The notes: generated by a model from the letters alone, not told the origin. Counted from the stretch's first letter, positions 37,187 through 46,684 are shown. The stretch is DNA of 64,000 bases from Evansella sp041820985 (GCF_041820985.1 NZ_JBGUAU010000009.1:62001-126000), one strand, 5' to 3'. Program-made: numbers and translations.

Positions 37187-37255
37187 CCTCCGGGTAAATC
37201 TCCGAATTTCCGTAAGTTTGAGCGTGGTACGAACTTGGTCTTTTTTTACCCGAGG
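37187..37255. other. Spaced inverted repeat of unknown role
   Basis: CCTCCGGGTAAA (37187-37198) pairs with TTTACCCGAGG (37245-37255), 11 bp with one bulge, around a 46-nt G+C-richer interior containing GAGCGTGGTACGAACTTGG. It lies between the FixH-like gene and the yhcX terminator. It could be a small structured RNA or a repeat remnant. Confidence 0.4.
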
Positions 37256-37294
37256 TAGCATCTAGAACCCAACGTACCAATGTCTCCTTCAAAA

Positions 37295-37327
37295 AAAGCC
37301 TAAAGGTTCACCTTTAGGCTTTTTTCT
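37295..37327 (-). terminator. Terminator of the GNAT/nitrilase gene
   Basis: Perfect 12-bp stem (AAAGCCTAAAGG with CCTTTAGGCTTT) with T runs on both strands. Confidence 0.9.
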
Positions 37328-38863
37328 CTAACAATCATATTTAATCTCGTATAAGTCTTTTCGGCGGTCACGCCACGGCGTTACGTTACCTGATTTTCGA
37401 TTTCGTCGTAATATCTCTAGATCAACATCTCCGACTACTACATTTTCAATATTTGGGTGGCACTCCCCTACAATGGCATCCCGTGGGAACGGAAAGTCCG
37501 ATGGAGTGAAAATTCCCGATTGGGCATATTGGATATCCATATTTTCTACATGCGTTAAATTTCCAACAGTACCTGCTATCATGGTGTAAATTTGGTTTTC
37601 CACCGCTCTAGCCTGAGCGCAATATCGAACTCTCAAATAACCTTGTCGTTCATCTGTACAAAACGGAGTGAAGATTATGTTTGCTCCTTTTTCTGTAGCA
37701 ATACGAGCAAGCTCTGGGAATTCGATGTCATAACAAATTTGAATAGCAATCTTACCACAGTCTGTATCAAATACCTCTACTTTATCGCCACCGTGAATTC
37801 CCCAATACTTACGTTCATTCGGTGTGATATGGATCTTATATTGCTTCTCAATTGTTCCATCTCTTCGAAAGAGATAAGCAATATTATAAATATCCCCTTC
37901 TTCTTCAACGAAATGGGAACCTCCAATAATATTTACGTTATACTTAATCGCAAGCGATGTAAAAAGACTAATATAATCCTCCGTATATTCTGTTAACCTT
38001 CTGATTGCTTGGCTAGGACTTTTCTCTTCGATAAACGATAAGAGCTGTGTAGTAAATATCTCCGGAAATACTACGAAATCCGATTGGTAGCTTGCACCTA
38101 CATCAGCATAGTACTCACATTGCTGAGCAAACTCATCAAAGGAATGAATCTTTTTCATCATATATTGAATAGCGCAGATACGAACTGGAAATGAAGTTTT
38201 AAAATGTCGCTTAGACGTTGGTTGATAGTCAACATTGTTCCATTCCATTAATGTGGCATACTTCATTGATGCCTTATCATCATCCAAATAATTCTTGTTT
38301 ACTCGTTTTAATGTAAATCCATTCATCACCTGGAATGTTAATACTGGATCATATATATTATGATGCATTACTTCTTCTACATAATCTCTTGGAGTCATTT
38401 CCTTTACGTATTTGTTGTAATTAGGAATTCTTCCACCAATGACGATACTTTTTAAATTCATTCTTCTCGCTAAATCTTTTCGTGCCTCGTATAACCTTCT
38501 CCCAATTTTCATTCTTCGATAATTAGGATCTACGGCCACCTCTATTCCATATAAATTATAACCTTCAGGATCATGGTTTGTTATATAACCCTTATCGGTA
38601 ATTTCATCCCACGTGTGTTGATCATCATACTCATCGAAATTTATGATTAAACTTGAACATGATCCAATGATTTCACCTTCTAGTTCTACACAAAATTGGC
38701 CTTCCGGAAAAATGTCCAAGTGACTTTCTAATTGATCTCGTTTCCATGAATTCATTTTTGGAAAACACTTTTTAGAAAGCTCAATTATTTTGTCTATATC
38801 TTCATTGCGTATATTTCGTATAATAACCCTTTTCTCAAACCTTGACATATCTAACGGTTCCAC
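37328..38863 (-). CDS. yhcX: GNAT acetyltransferase / carbon-nitrogen hydrolase fusion (YhcX-like)
   Basis: 511-residue fusion. Residues about 10-190 form a GNAT domain (VAVDPNYRRMKIGRRLYEA is the acetyl-CoA loop). Residues about 210-490 form a nitrilase-type amidohydrolase with the triad Glu (FPEIFT), Lys (HITPNERKYWG region) and Cys (QICYDIEFPE). The GTG at 38863 has GGTGAG seven nt upstream and gives MEPLDMSRFEKR; a GTG four codons earlier overlaps the ribosome site. Substrate unknown. Confidence 0.88.
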   Translation of the reverse strand: MEPLDMSRFEKRVIIRNIRNEDIDKIIELSKKCFPKMNSWKRDQLESHLDIFPEGQFCVELEGEIIGSCSSLIINFDEYDDQHTWDEITDKGYITNHDPEGYNLYGIEVAVDPNYRRMKIGRRLYEARKDLARRMNLKSIVIGGRIPNYNKYVKEMTPRDYVEEVMHHNIYDPVLTFQVMNGFTLKRVNKNYLDDDKASMKYATLMEWNNVDYQPTSKRHFKTSFPVRICAIQYMMKKIHSFDEFAQQCEYYADVGASYQSDFVVFPEIFTTQLLSFIEEKSPSQAIRRLTEYTEDYISLFTSLAIKYNVNIIGGSHFVEEEGDIYNIAYLFRRDGTIEKQYKIHITPNERKYWGIHGGDKVEVFDTDCGKIAIQICYDIEFPELARIATEKGANIIFTPFCTDERQGYLRVRYCAQARAVENQIYTMIAGTVGNLTHVENMDIQYAQSGIFTPSDFPFPRDAIVGECHPNIENVVVGDVDLEILRRNRKSGNVTPWRDRRKDLYEIKYDC

Positions 38864-39087
38864 GAAAAATCTCACCCTTCCTTTACTTACAACTGCCTTA
38901 TATTAAATCTAATACTTGATGAGGATAATTGCAAAAGATCACACTTTTATTTTTGTCTATGTTAAAGGACCGTGTTCTTTTTTATTCAATGTTGAATTTT
39001 AAGGCAGTTGCGAGACTCCTATAAATACTCATTCAAAAATTGGAGGTGACTTTAGGTGCAACTCAAAAAAACCTAGCAACATGTAGT

Positions 39088-39117
39088 AAAAGTCAACATC
39101 AACGTTTAACAGAGTCT
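39088..39117 (+). repeat. Short repeat AACATCAACGTTTAACAGAG, copy 1
   Basis: About 30 bp shared with 40219-40249 and, less exactly, 46166-46196. The rest of the 38864-39247 gap has no ORF; AGGTGACTTTAG at about 39044 leads only into a six-codon frame. Confidence 0.6.
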
Positions 39118-39135
39118 TATTTTAAAGTAAAAAAA

Positions 39136-39160
39136 CTATAGTAAGTATTACTCACTATAG
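39136..39160 (-). terminator. Terminator of the DUF2225 gene
   Basis: CTATAGT/ACTATAG hairpin extended by AG/CT, followed on the minus strand by a T7 run. Confidence 0.7.
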
Positions 39161-39247
39161 CTTTTCCCTACTTTTTAAAATAATAACGAAAACTGTTATT
39201 TTTCCTACAACATATTGACTTTGCCACTGATCATTTATCATTCAATA

Positions 39248-39934
39248 TTACTTATTACTTCTGATTTCGTACCAATGCTCTCTAGCATTATCAATAATGA
39301 TTGGTTCGCGCTCTGCATCTTTATGCTGTACAACCTTTGAAAAGTATTTTGTTGCATTCTCTATCTTTCCTACTTTTTTACTTAGTACACCTAGGAAGAA
39401 TAACAACTTCAACTCAGACATGGAAGTATCTTTGAAATCACCTTCCATATAAGAATTCTCATATTGTGTTAAAGCAAGTGAGACAAATCTACTTTCCTCT
39501 TCTTCAAAATGAAGGAAACGACACAACCAACTGATTCTAAGACAGATTCCTCCTAATATAACTGGATATTGATTTGTTTCCATCCCTGAAAGGAGTGCTA
39601 GCTTATATGCATGAATTGCTTCTTGGTAACTTCTAGCATCACCAAATGATTGTGAGACCCAGTTTTTAGATACGTTCTCAAGAAATTGTTTCTTTTCTCC
39701 ATTATTTAGAATTTTACGAAACTGATCAGTAAAAGAGAAGCCACAAGTTGGACAAACATAGACTTCATATAAATTAGGGTTTGTAGATGGGTCTTTATAT
39801 TCTGTATAAAAGTCATTCTCTATTTTCTCCATCCGGATTGCTTTGGAGCGAACTTTTTTTGAGGAAAATTCCTTATTGCAGATGGGACAAGGTATTGTTT
39901 TATCATATAAGGGTGGAAGTTGTTGTTCGATCAT
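39248..39934 (-). CDS. DUF2225 protein with zinc-ribbon N-terminus
   Basis: 228 residues. C16-x2-C19 and C61-x2-C64 form a probable zinc ribbon; the rest (about 75-225) is helical and TPR-like, with YKLALLSG and YFSKVVQH repeats. This matches DUF2225, found in Bacillus and Clostridium, function unknown. The start follows AGGAGGTTCTAAG. Monocistronic. Confidence 0.82.
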   Translation of the reverse strand: MIEQQLPPLYDKTIPCPICNKEFSSKKVRSKAIRMEKIENDFYTEYKDPSTNPNLYEVYVCPTCGFSFTDQFRKILNNGEKKQFLENVSKNWVSQSFGDARSYQEAIHAYKLALLSGMETNQYPVILGGICLRISWLCRFLHFEEEESRFVSLALTQYENSYMEGDFKDTSMSELKLLFFLGVLSKKVGKIENATKYFSKVVQHKDAEREPIIIDNAREHWYEIRSNK

Positions 39935-40218
39935 CTTAGAACCTCCTTTTTTTCTACAAATCTTATTACAAGTATAAAAGACCTTATAAAACAGTGAAAG
40001 GAATACTTAGCTGTTGTTACAAGTGCAATAAGAAAGGCCTACTGTATTGGTAGGATAAAACAATTTTATAAAAGAAAACTTTCCACAATATAACCATTTC
40101 CTCCTGATAGTTAAGTTCAGAATAGAAACAAAAAAGGTGTCTCCTTTCAAGTAGGTAGTTCCTTTCGTGTGGAGAAAAATTCTCTTAATGAGAAAATAGC
40201 ACCGAAAATAGTAAAATA

Positions 40219-40249
40219 AAAAATCAATATCAACGTTTAACAGAGCCTT
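40219..40249 (+). repeat. Short repeat AATATCAACGTTTAACAGAG, copy 2
   Basis: Matches 39088-39117 at most positions. It sits in the 39935-40367 gap; a 104-codon minus-strand frame crossing it has no ribosome site or family character and is not called. Confidence 0.6.
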
Positions 40250-40254
40250 TATGA

Positions 40255-40298
40255 TAAAAAAACGAGACACATCCACTATGTGAAAATGTCTCGTTTTT
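40255..40298 (-). terminator. Terminator of the nupNOPQ operon
   Basis: ACGAGACA pairs with TGTCTCGT (40262-40294); flanking A7 and T5 make it bidirectional. Confidence 0.8.
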
Positions 40299-40367
40299 GC
40301 TATATTATTTTTAGTTTTCACACTCTAAACGGAACTACTGACATTTCAAGGCACCTCATCAATATAT

Positions 40368-41333
40368 TTAACGACTACCTTTTTCATATGCTTTTCCTAA
40401 TGCTTTAGGAGCTTCGGCTTTCCCTACAAAACCAGCTAAAGCTAAGATTGTTAATACATAAGGAGCAATTAATAAATACACTGATGGTACATTAGATAGA
40501 GCTGGTATTTGCTCCGCAGTTATACTCAAAGCTTGCGCAAACCCAAAAAACAAGGTTGCTCCAAGAATACCAAACGGGTGCCACTTTCCGAATACTAATG
40601 CAGCTAATGCCATAAACCCTTGTCCAGTGATGGTTATTCCACCAAAGGCACCAACAACAGTAATAGCATAGACAGCACCACCAATTCCACCAAAAGCACC
40701 ACTTAACATAACTGCGATATATTTCATACGATTCACTTTAATTCCCATTGTATCTGCAGCAGTCGGATGCTCCCCTACTGCTCTTAATCGAAGACCGAAT
40801 GGAGTCTTAAATACCACGTACCATACAATAAAAACACAAGCAAGGGCAACGTAAGAAGTTATATATACATTACTAAAAAACCAATTTCCGATAATCGGAA
40901 TATCCTCTAACACGGGAATATTCGTTCGAAAAATTCTATTTCTAATATAATCTGTTTGTCCTCTACCAAAAACTTCTCGAACAATAAATACAGACAAACC
41001 GATGGCAAGAAAGTTTAATGCTACACCACTTACGATTTGATCAGCCTTAAGCGTAATCGATGCGACAGCATGAAACAAAGAAAATATTGCACCAACCACC
41101 ATCGCGGCAATAATGGCTACCCATGGCGAAGCAGCTCCCATCCCTATGTTTTCAAAAAGTAGCGTAAAGACGATTCCACTAAAGGCGCCCATAACCATTA
41201 AACCTTCAAGACCGATGTTAACTACCCCGGCACGTTCACTAAACAAACCACCCAAAGCAGTAAAAATTAAAGGAGTTGCTGCAAAGATTGCAGCAGGAAT
41301 TATTGCGTTTAAAATGGTAATAACTGCATCCAT
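40368..41333 (-). CDS. nupQ: Nucleoside ABC transporter permease NupQ
   Basis: 321 residues with about 9-10 helices, branched-chain/sugar-type permease fold. The GGLFSERAGVVNIGLEGLM stretch is diagnostic of the BmpA-associated nucleoside permeases. It abuts nupP without a gap. Together with NupP it forms the channel of a guanosine/nucleoside importer as in B. subtilis YufQ. Confidence 0.93.
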   Translation of the reverse strand: MDAVITILNAIIPAAIFAATPLIFTALGGLFSERAGVVNIGLEGLMVMGAFSGIVFTLLFENIGMGAASPWVAIIAAMVVGAIFSLFHAVASITLKADQIVSGVALNFLAIGLSVFIVREVFGRGQTDYIRNRIFRTNIPVLEDIPIIGNWFFSNVYITSYVALACVFIVWYVVFKTPFGLRLRAVGEHPTAADTMGIKVNRMKYIAVMLSGAFGGIGGAVYAITVVGAFGGITITGQGFMALAALVFGKWHPFGILGATLFFGFAQALSITAEQIPALSNVPSVYLLIAPYVLTILALAGFVGKAEAPKALGKAYEKGSR

Positions 41334-42389
41334 TTATTTCCCCCCCTTTTTGCTTTGGAAACGATTCAAGTACCAACGGATGAGGTAACTAGAAGCAACA
41401 AAGAAAATAATTAATGCGATAACGATTTGAATAAGCTCTGGCGCAACATTCGCCGCATCCTGCATATTGGAAGACCCTATTTTTAAAGCACCGAATAAGA
41501 ATGCGGATAGAAATATTCCTATGGACGTGTTTGCACCTAATAATGCAACAGCAATTCCATCAAAACCAAGGTTAGTAAACGTTTGTTGAATTTGTGCATT
41601 ACCAAACGTTCCGAGACCTTCCATCGTTCCTCCTAATCCTGCAAACGCTCCTGAGATAACCATAGATAAAATGATATTTCGTTTTACATTCATCCCCGCA
41701 TAAGAGGAAGCCTGTTGATTATATCCAACGGATCGAAGCTCGTACCCTTTTGTTGTCTTCCATAAAATAAACCACATTACAACACATGCGAATATTGCAA
41801 TAAAAAATCCCCAGTGTAATCTCGAGTAATCAGTAATATTTGCAAGAAAATCAGAAGAAAGGGAAGCAGATCTTGGAACATTATCTGTTCTTTGTCCTGA
41901 CGCTAAGAGATGATTTCGAATAATATAATTGCTCACATGAAGAGCAACGTAGTTCAACATGATCGTTACAATAACTTCATGAACATGAAATCGTGCTTTT
42001 AAGAAACCTGGGATGAATCCCCAAATACCACCTGCTAGTGCCCCTGCAAATAATGCTAAAGGAAGGTGAAGAATAAGTGGTAGGTCAAATAGTACACCTA
42101 CAGATACGGAAGCTAACCAACCTATAATCAGCTGACCTTCTACCCCGATGTTTAAGAGACCGGTTCGAAACGCAAATGCTACCGCTAAGCCTGTAAAAAT
42201 AAGTGGAGTCATCATCCGCAGTGTTTCTCCAAAGTAATAAATGTCTCCAAATACCCCTTGAAATAATGCCACATAACCCGTAATAGGATTATTTCCACTT
42301 ACTAGCATGATCAGGGCCCCAGCAAAAAATCCAAAGAAAATTGCAATAAATGGAATTGCATATTTTGATAAAGACCATTTTCCAAACAT
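41334..42389 (-). CDS. nupP: Nucleoside ABC transporter permease NupP
   Basis: 351 residues, about 9-10 helices. The RTGLLNIGVEGQLIIGWLA stretch is the partner of the motif in NupQ. Its ATG overlaps the nupO stop by one base (TAATG). Confidence 0.93.
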   Translation of the reverse strand: MFGKWSLSKYAIPFIAIFFGFFAGALIMLVSGNNPITGYVALFQGVFGDIYYFGETLRMMTPLIFTGLAVAFAFRTGLLNIGVEGQLIIGWLASVSVGVLFDLPLILHLPLALFAGALAGGIWGFIPGFLKARFHVHEVIVTIMLNYVALHVSNYIIRNHLLASGQRTDNVPRSASLSSDFLANITDYSRLHWGFFIAIFACVVMWFILWKTTKGYELRSVGYNQQASSYAGMNVKRNIILSMVISGAFAGLGGTMEGLGTFGNAQIQQTFTNLGFDGIAVALLGANTSIGIFLSAFLFGALKIGSSNMQDAANVAPELIQIVIALIIFFVASSYLIRWYLNRFQSKKGGK

Positions 42390-43918
42390 TAGCCCTGATC
42401 ACCTACTTTCTCTCGTTTTCCGCCTGCCATTAATAAACCAAGTTCTTGTTCCGACGTTGTTTTTGGATCCACAATGTCAATAATTTGTCCCTCATAAATG
42501 ACGGCAATTCTATCACTAACATTGAGAACTTCATCAAGTTCTAATGAAATTAACAACACCGCTTTTCCATTGTCTCTTTCTTCAATCAACTTCCGATGAA
42601 TAAATTCAATTGCTCCTACATCAAGACCTCTTGTAGGTTGAGCTGCAATTAAGAGATCAGGGGAACGGTCCACTTCCCTTGCAATAATTGCCTTCTGCTG
42701 ATTTCCTCCGGATAAAGAACGAGCAAGTGTTTTTTCATTTGGTGTACGAACGTCGTATTCCTCTATTAGTTGCTTTGCTTTTTTATACATTAACGGATAA
42801 TTCAATACGCTATTTTTTGTATATGGCTTTTGATAATATGTTTGTAATAAAATATTTTCACCGATGGTAAAATCAAGAACTAACCCGTATTTGTGTCTAT
42901 CCTCTGGTATGTGACCAACACCTGATTCTGTCACCTTTCTCGGTGGTAAATTCGTAATCTCCTTGCCACTAATTGAAATGGAACCACTGTCCGCTTTCCT
43001 TAACCCAGTTATGGCTTCAATTAATTCCGACTGCCCATTTCCTTCTACGCCAGCAATACCAACGATCTCTCCTGCTCTAACTTCCAAGTTTAACTTATTT
43101 ACGGAAGCCACATTTCTGGAGTTCGTAACAACTAAATCGTCAACTTTCAAAACGACATCCGTTGGAGAAGGATCTTCTTTTTCTACAGAAAAACTCACAT
43201 CACGACCAACCATCATAGCCGCAAGTTCGTTCGGATTTGTTTGAGAAACATCAACTGTTCCAATGCCTTTTCCACGTCGAATTACTGTACAACGATCACA
43301 TGATGCCATGATCTCTTTTAATTTATGTGTAATAAGAATAATCGACTTACCCTCATTTATAAGCTTCTTCATTATTTCCATTAATTCATTTATTTCTTGT
43401 GGAGTTAAAACAGCAGTAGGTTCATCGAAAATTAAAATATCTGCCCCTCGATATAAGGTTTTTAGTATTTCAACCCTTTGTTGCATTCCAACAGAAATAT
43501 TCTCCACTTTCGCTTTTGGATCAACTCTTAATCCATACCTTTTGGATATTTCCGCTACATCTTTTTCTGCTGTGTTTATGTCTATACTTGCACCTTTTTT
43601 AGGTTCTAAACCAAGTATGATATTTTCCGTTACAGTAAATTTATCAATTAACATAAAATGCTGGTGAACCATCCCAATTCCTAAGTCATTAGCAGCATTA
43701 GGATCTGTAATCTTCACACTTTCACCACGAACTTTTATCTCGCCTCGCTCCGGTTGATAGAGACCGAACAAGACATTCATTAATGTTGATTTTCCAGCTC
43801 CATTTTCACCTAAAAGAGCATGTATTTCACCTTGTTTTACTTGTAGCGTTACATTGTCATTGGCAACAATACCTGGAAATTCTTTTCGTATGTTATTCAT
43901 TTCAATAACGTATTCCAA
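42389..43918 (-). CDS. nupO: Nucleoside ABC transporter ATPase NupO (double ABC)
   Basis: 509 residues with two ABC modules. The first has Walker A GENGAGKST (37-45) and Walker B LIFDEP. The second has a degenerate Walker A, GVEGNGQS (Lys replaced by Gln), as is usual for this class, and LSGGNQQKAI. I use a TTG start at 43918 giving MEYVIEMNNIRK, matching the B. subtilis N-terminus; AGGGGTG lies six nt upstream. The GTG three codons earlier overlaps the ribosome site. Confidence 0.92.
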   Translation of the reverse strand: MEYVIEMNNIRKEFPGIVANDNVTLQVKQGEIHALLGENGAGKSTLMNVLFGLYQPERGEIKVRGESVKITDPNAANDLGIGMVHQHFMLIDKFTVTENIILGLEPKKGASIDINTAEKDVAEISKRYGLRVDPKAKVENISVGMQQRVEILKTLYRGADILIFDEPTAVLTPQEINELMEIMKKLINEGKSIILITHKLKEIMASCDRCTVIRRGKGIGTVDVSQTNPNELAAMMVGRDVSFSVEKEDPSPTDVVLKVDDLVVTNSRNVASVNKLNLEVRAGEIVGIAGVEGNGQSELIEAITGLRKADSGSISISGKEITNLPPRKVTESGVGHIPEDRHKYGLVLDFTIGENILLQTYYQKPYTKNSVLNYPLMYKKAKQLIEEYDVRTPNEKTLARSLSGGNQQKAIIAREVDRSPDLLIAAQPTRGLDVGAIEFIHRKLIEERDNGKAVLLISLELDEVLNVSDRIAVIYEGQIIDIVDPKTTSEQELGLLMAGGKREKVGDQG

Positions 43919-44002
43919 TGCAAACACCCCTAACGCGTTAAATAGAATAGCTATATGTGCAACCTACATATGAATTATGTACTTATTACTTTCTTTCTAT
44001 TA

Positions 44003-44037
44003 GTAACAAAGGCTAGTGAAGCACTAGCCTTTGTTAC
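44003..44037 (-). promoter_or_regulatory. Intercistronic hairpin between nupN and nupO
   Basis: Perfect 16-bp stem (GTAACAAAGGCTAGTG and its complement) with a 3-nt loop, 11 nt after the nupN stop and lacking a T run. Such stems commonly stabilise the binding-protein mRNA relative to downstream ABC genes. Confidence 0.75.
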
Positions 44038-44048
44038 GTAAAGCTTTA

Positions 44049-45197
44049 TTATTCTAACGTTTCAAGATAAGCTTCATACTCATCGTCCGTTTGAGGAACT
44101 TCAAATTCACCACTTAAAATTCTTTGTTCCCACTCTTCTACTGCAGATAAACTATCTTCCGTAACATTATCTGATGTTTCAGCGATTCCAACACCTTGGT
44201 TATCTAATCCAAATTCTAAAACTTGCCCACCAGGGTAATTACCTTCTAATGTCATTTCAGAAACTTGGTAAACTGCTTGGTCTACACGCTTAACCATGGA
44301 AGTTAGAGTAACATTTCCACCATCATACTCTCCCTCTTCATGTTGGTCACGGTCTACGCCGATAACCCAAACATTTTCTCCACCTCTAGCACGGTTGATT
44401 GCTTCGGAGAATACTCCTAAGCCTGTTCCACCAGCTGCGTGATAGATAATGTCAGCACCATTGTTGTAAAAATTACTTGCGATTTGCTGTCCACGTGACT
44501 CATCACCAAAGGACTCAGCATATTGAACAGAAATTTCTGCACCAGGGTTAACCGCTTTTACTCCTGCTTTAAAACCATTTTCAAACTTCTTAATAAGCTC
44601 ACCTTCTACTCCGCCGATAAAACCTACGTGATCCGTTTCTGTCTGAAGACCAGCAACTACTCCTACTAAGAATGATCCTTGGTGTTCAGCAAAAGTTAAG
44701 TTAGCAATGTTTGGATATGTGTTTCCTTCTCCATCCACTACAACCATATCTACAATTGCAAATTGGTTATCAGGATTTTGCTCTGCAACAGTACGAACAT
44801 CATCTTCCATTAAGAAACCAATAGCAAAACTAAGATCAGTACCTGAACGAGCTAATCTGTTTAAGTTTGGAGTATAATCTGACGTTGAACTAGAGTGGAT
44901 ATAATCAACCTCTACATCAAAGTCTGCACCAAATTCTTGTAATCCTTCCCAAGCTGATTGGTTAAATGATTTGTCGTCAATACCACCCGTATCAGTAACC
45001 ATCTTCACTGAGAATTCTCCGTCTTCCCCGTCGTTGTTTGCTACATCATTACCTTCATTATTGTCATTAACATCCTCACCGTTGTTCGCGCCTGAATCAA
45101 TTGGAGTTGTATCTCCATCATTTCCTTCTCCGCAAGCAACGAGAAGTGTTCCTACAGCTAGCAAACTCAATAGAAGCAATAGAAATTTGTTTTTCAT
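44049..45197 (-). CDS. nupN: Nucleoside-binding lipoprotein (BmpA/TmpC family)
   Basis: 382 residues. Lipoprotein signal MKNKFLLLLLSLLAVG with lipobox LVAC and modified Cys22, then a Gly/Asp/Asn-rich linker to about residue 60. The BMP fold follows with VTDTGGIDDKSFNQSAWEGL. It captures nucleosides outside the membrane for NupOPQ. The ATG at 45197 follows AAGGGGGATC; the 7-codon extension is rejected. The acidic linker and surface would suit an alkaline or saline habitat (inference). Confidence 0.92.
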   Translation of the reverse strand: MKNKFLLLLLSLLAVGTLLVACGEGNDGDTTPIDSGANNGEDVNDNNEGNDVANNDGEDGEFSVKMVTDTGGIDDKSFNQSAWEGLQEFGADFDVEVDYIHSSSTSDYTPNLNRLARSGTDLSFAIGFLMEDDVRTVAEQNPDNQFAIVDMVVVDGEGNTYPNIANLTFAEHQGSFLVGVVAGLQTETDHVGFIGGVEGELIKKFENGFKAGVKAVNPGAEISVQYAESFGDESRGQQIASNFYNNGADIIYHAAGGTGLGVFSEAINRARGGENVWVIGVDRDQHEEGEYDGGNVTLTSMVKRVDQAVYQVSEMTLEGNYPGGQVLEFGLDNQGVGIAETSDNVTEDSLSAVEEWEQRILSGEFEVPQTDDEYEAYLETLE

Positions 45198-45698
45198 TTT
45201 CTGATCCCCCTTGATCATTTTTTATCGTTTTGATTTTTAATAGGAAGTACAAAAATTCCTTTTCTTTAAGAACAGGAAAAGTAACTGACCCCACTAATTA
45301 TTATGACACAAAACGACATAAATTATCATCTAGTTAGTTTTCATTGCATAAAAATAGCTTGTCCGATTGTCTGACAAGAGATGCACCAAATTTATCCATA
45401 GAAAACTTTTCTAGAATCGACTTAAATATATCATTATTTTCCTCATGTTTAAACATTTTTTTATATAAAATTTACCGTTTACTAAAAAGATCCTCAATTT
45501 TTTTTTCATTAAGGTAAAAAACGGTATCATCCATTCAATATCCTCGAATGATGTCGAATCGAAAATAATTCAGCCCAAATTCCGACATTATTAAGATAAG
45601 ATGACAAATGGATGAACACCCTCTATTCCTAGAGTAACATATGATAGAATAACCATAACAAATACACTTCCTACTAATTTGGTAAGGGGGCTATTATA
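45198..45698. other. Intergenic region between nupN and response-regulator gene
   Basis: AT-rich promoter region for divergent genes. It contains the imperfect palindrome CTTGTC...GACAAG at about 45358-45378. I see no riboswitch or ORF. A -10-like TAGAAT (about 45648) may serve the plus-strand gene. Confidence 0.4.
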
Positions 45699-46091
45699 GT
45701 GGATAAACTTAGAATTCTAGTATGTGACGATTCGGAGACTGTTCGTAATGAAACGATACGTTTACTTCAATTACTAGGCATTAGAAATATAGTGGAAGCA
45801 AAAGACGGTGAAGAAGCTATTTTATTGTGTCATGAAACCAAACCGCACCTTGTCTTTATGGATATCATCATGCCTAAAAAAGATGGTATTGCTGCATTAA
45901 AAGAGATCCATCAACATTATCCTGATATTCGTGTAGTTATGGCATCGTCAACAAGCGGACTAGCCCACCTAAAAAAATCAAAACGATTAGGAGCATATAC
46001 CTTCATTCAAAAACCTCTAGGAGAATTAGAAGTGAAGAATATTATCCAAAAATACTTAGATGAACAAACAAACACTCATACTAAAGTGTGA
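45699..46091 (+). CDS. Single-domain CheY-like response regulator
   Basis: 130-residue stand-alone receiver domain. Acidic pocket D10-D11, phospho-acceptor D55 in LVFMDIIMP, S84 in ASST and K105 in FIQKP are all in place, so it should be phosphorylated. There is no output domain. The GTG start has AAGGGGG eight nt upstream. No kinase or chemotaxis gene adjoins it; resembles CheY/YneI-type regulators. Confidence 0.88.
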   Translation: MDKLRILVCDDSETVRNETIRLLQLLGIRNIVEAKDGEEAILLCHETKPHLVFMDIIMPKKDGIAALKEIHQHYPDIRVVMASSTSGLAHLKKSKRLGAYTFIQKPLGELEVKNIIQKYLDEQTNTHTKV

Positions 46092-46134
46092 TTAACCACA
46101 CATGTATGGTGTTTTTTTGTCGATAGGTTTGGGA

Positions 46135-46260
46135 ATTCCCCCTAGAAAGGCGAGCAATCTAAAGCAAAAATCAACAACAAGATTAAACAGAGCCCCCATG
46201 CAAGTGAACATTTGTACCCTGGCGAATGAAACTACGCATAAACCCAAAATTGGTACATAC
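46135..46260 (+). repeat. Mosaic repeat remnant
   Basis: Joins CCCCTAGAAAGGCGAGCA (as at 34347), ATCAACAACAAGATTAAACA (as at 39091 and 40222) and CCCATGCAAGTG...GGCGAATG (as at 10915-10970 and 55815-55860). It therefore links the repeat modules into one family. Confidence 0.6.
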
Positions 46261-46387
46261 ATATAACCCATTACACCATTTTTAATAGATAAAACAAAAA
46301 AAATACTCTATTAGTTCTAAAATTCAGTCTAGTAAAATATATTCCTCTATAAGAGTCATGCTAGATTAGTCAAATGGGGGAGATATA

Positions 46388-46630
46388 GTGAATTCAAAAA
46401 TAGTAGTTTGTCTAGTTCACTGGCATAATTTTTGGTATGTATGGCATTATACAAAATACCATTATTACGGCAGCAAACGCCATGAGAAAAACATGAGAAA
46501 ACACGAGTATAATAAAGAGGCATGGGCAGAAGGAAACAAAACACAGCTTTCCATTCTTACATTCACTAAAGAGAAATATAGTCTTGTCAAAGAATACCTG
46601 AAACGTCATAAGAGCCATGAACCATCTTAA
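46388..46630 (+). CDS. Small protein of unknown function, 80 residues
   Basis: GTG start five nt after GGGGGAG. The N-terminal third is rich in His, Trp and Tyr (HWHNFWYVWHYTKYHYYG) and the rest is basic and helical, ending KEYLKRHKSHEPS. A strong terminator follows at once. Minus-strand frames across the same DNA lack ribosome sites. I do not recognise it; the aromatic/His cluster might bind metal or haem. Confidence 0.55.
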   Translation: MNSKIVVCLVHWHNFWYVWHYTKYHYYGSKRHEKNMRKHEYNKEAWAEGNKTQLSILTFTKEKYSLVKEYLKRHKSHEPS

Positions 46631-46637
46631 AATTAAC

Positions 46638-46684
46638 AAAAAAGGTGTACCAAAAGTAATTTAACTTTTCAGCACACCTTTTTT
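46638..46684. terminator. Bidirectional terminator between small protein gene and eutH
   Basis: AAAAGGTGT pairs with ACACCTTTT, with an inner AAAAGT/ACTTTT stem. It includes the eutH stop codon. Confidence 0.85.

Noticed and set aside
40007..40321. 104-codon minus-strand frame
   Set aside because: No ribosome site; it spans a repeat and the nupNOPQ terminator hairpin.
45364..45380. CodY-like sequence GATTGTCTGACAAGA upstream of nupN
   Set aside because: Only 10 of 15 positions match. CodY control of nupN is known in B. subtilis, but this site is too weak to call.
46098..46122. Terminator after the response-regulator gene
   Set aside because: T7 is present, but the stem is only about four base pairs.
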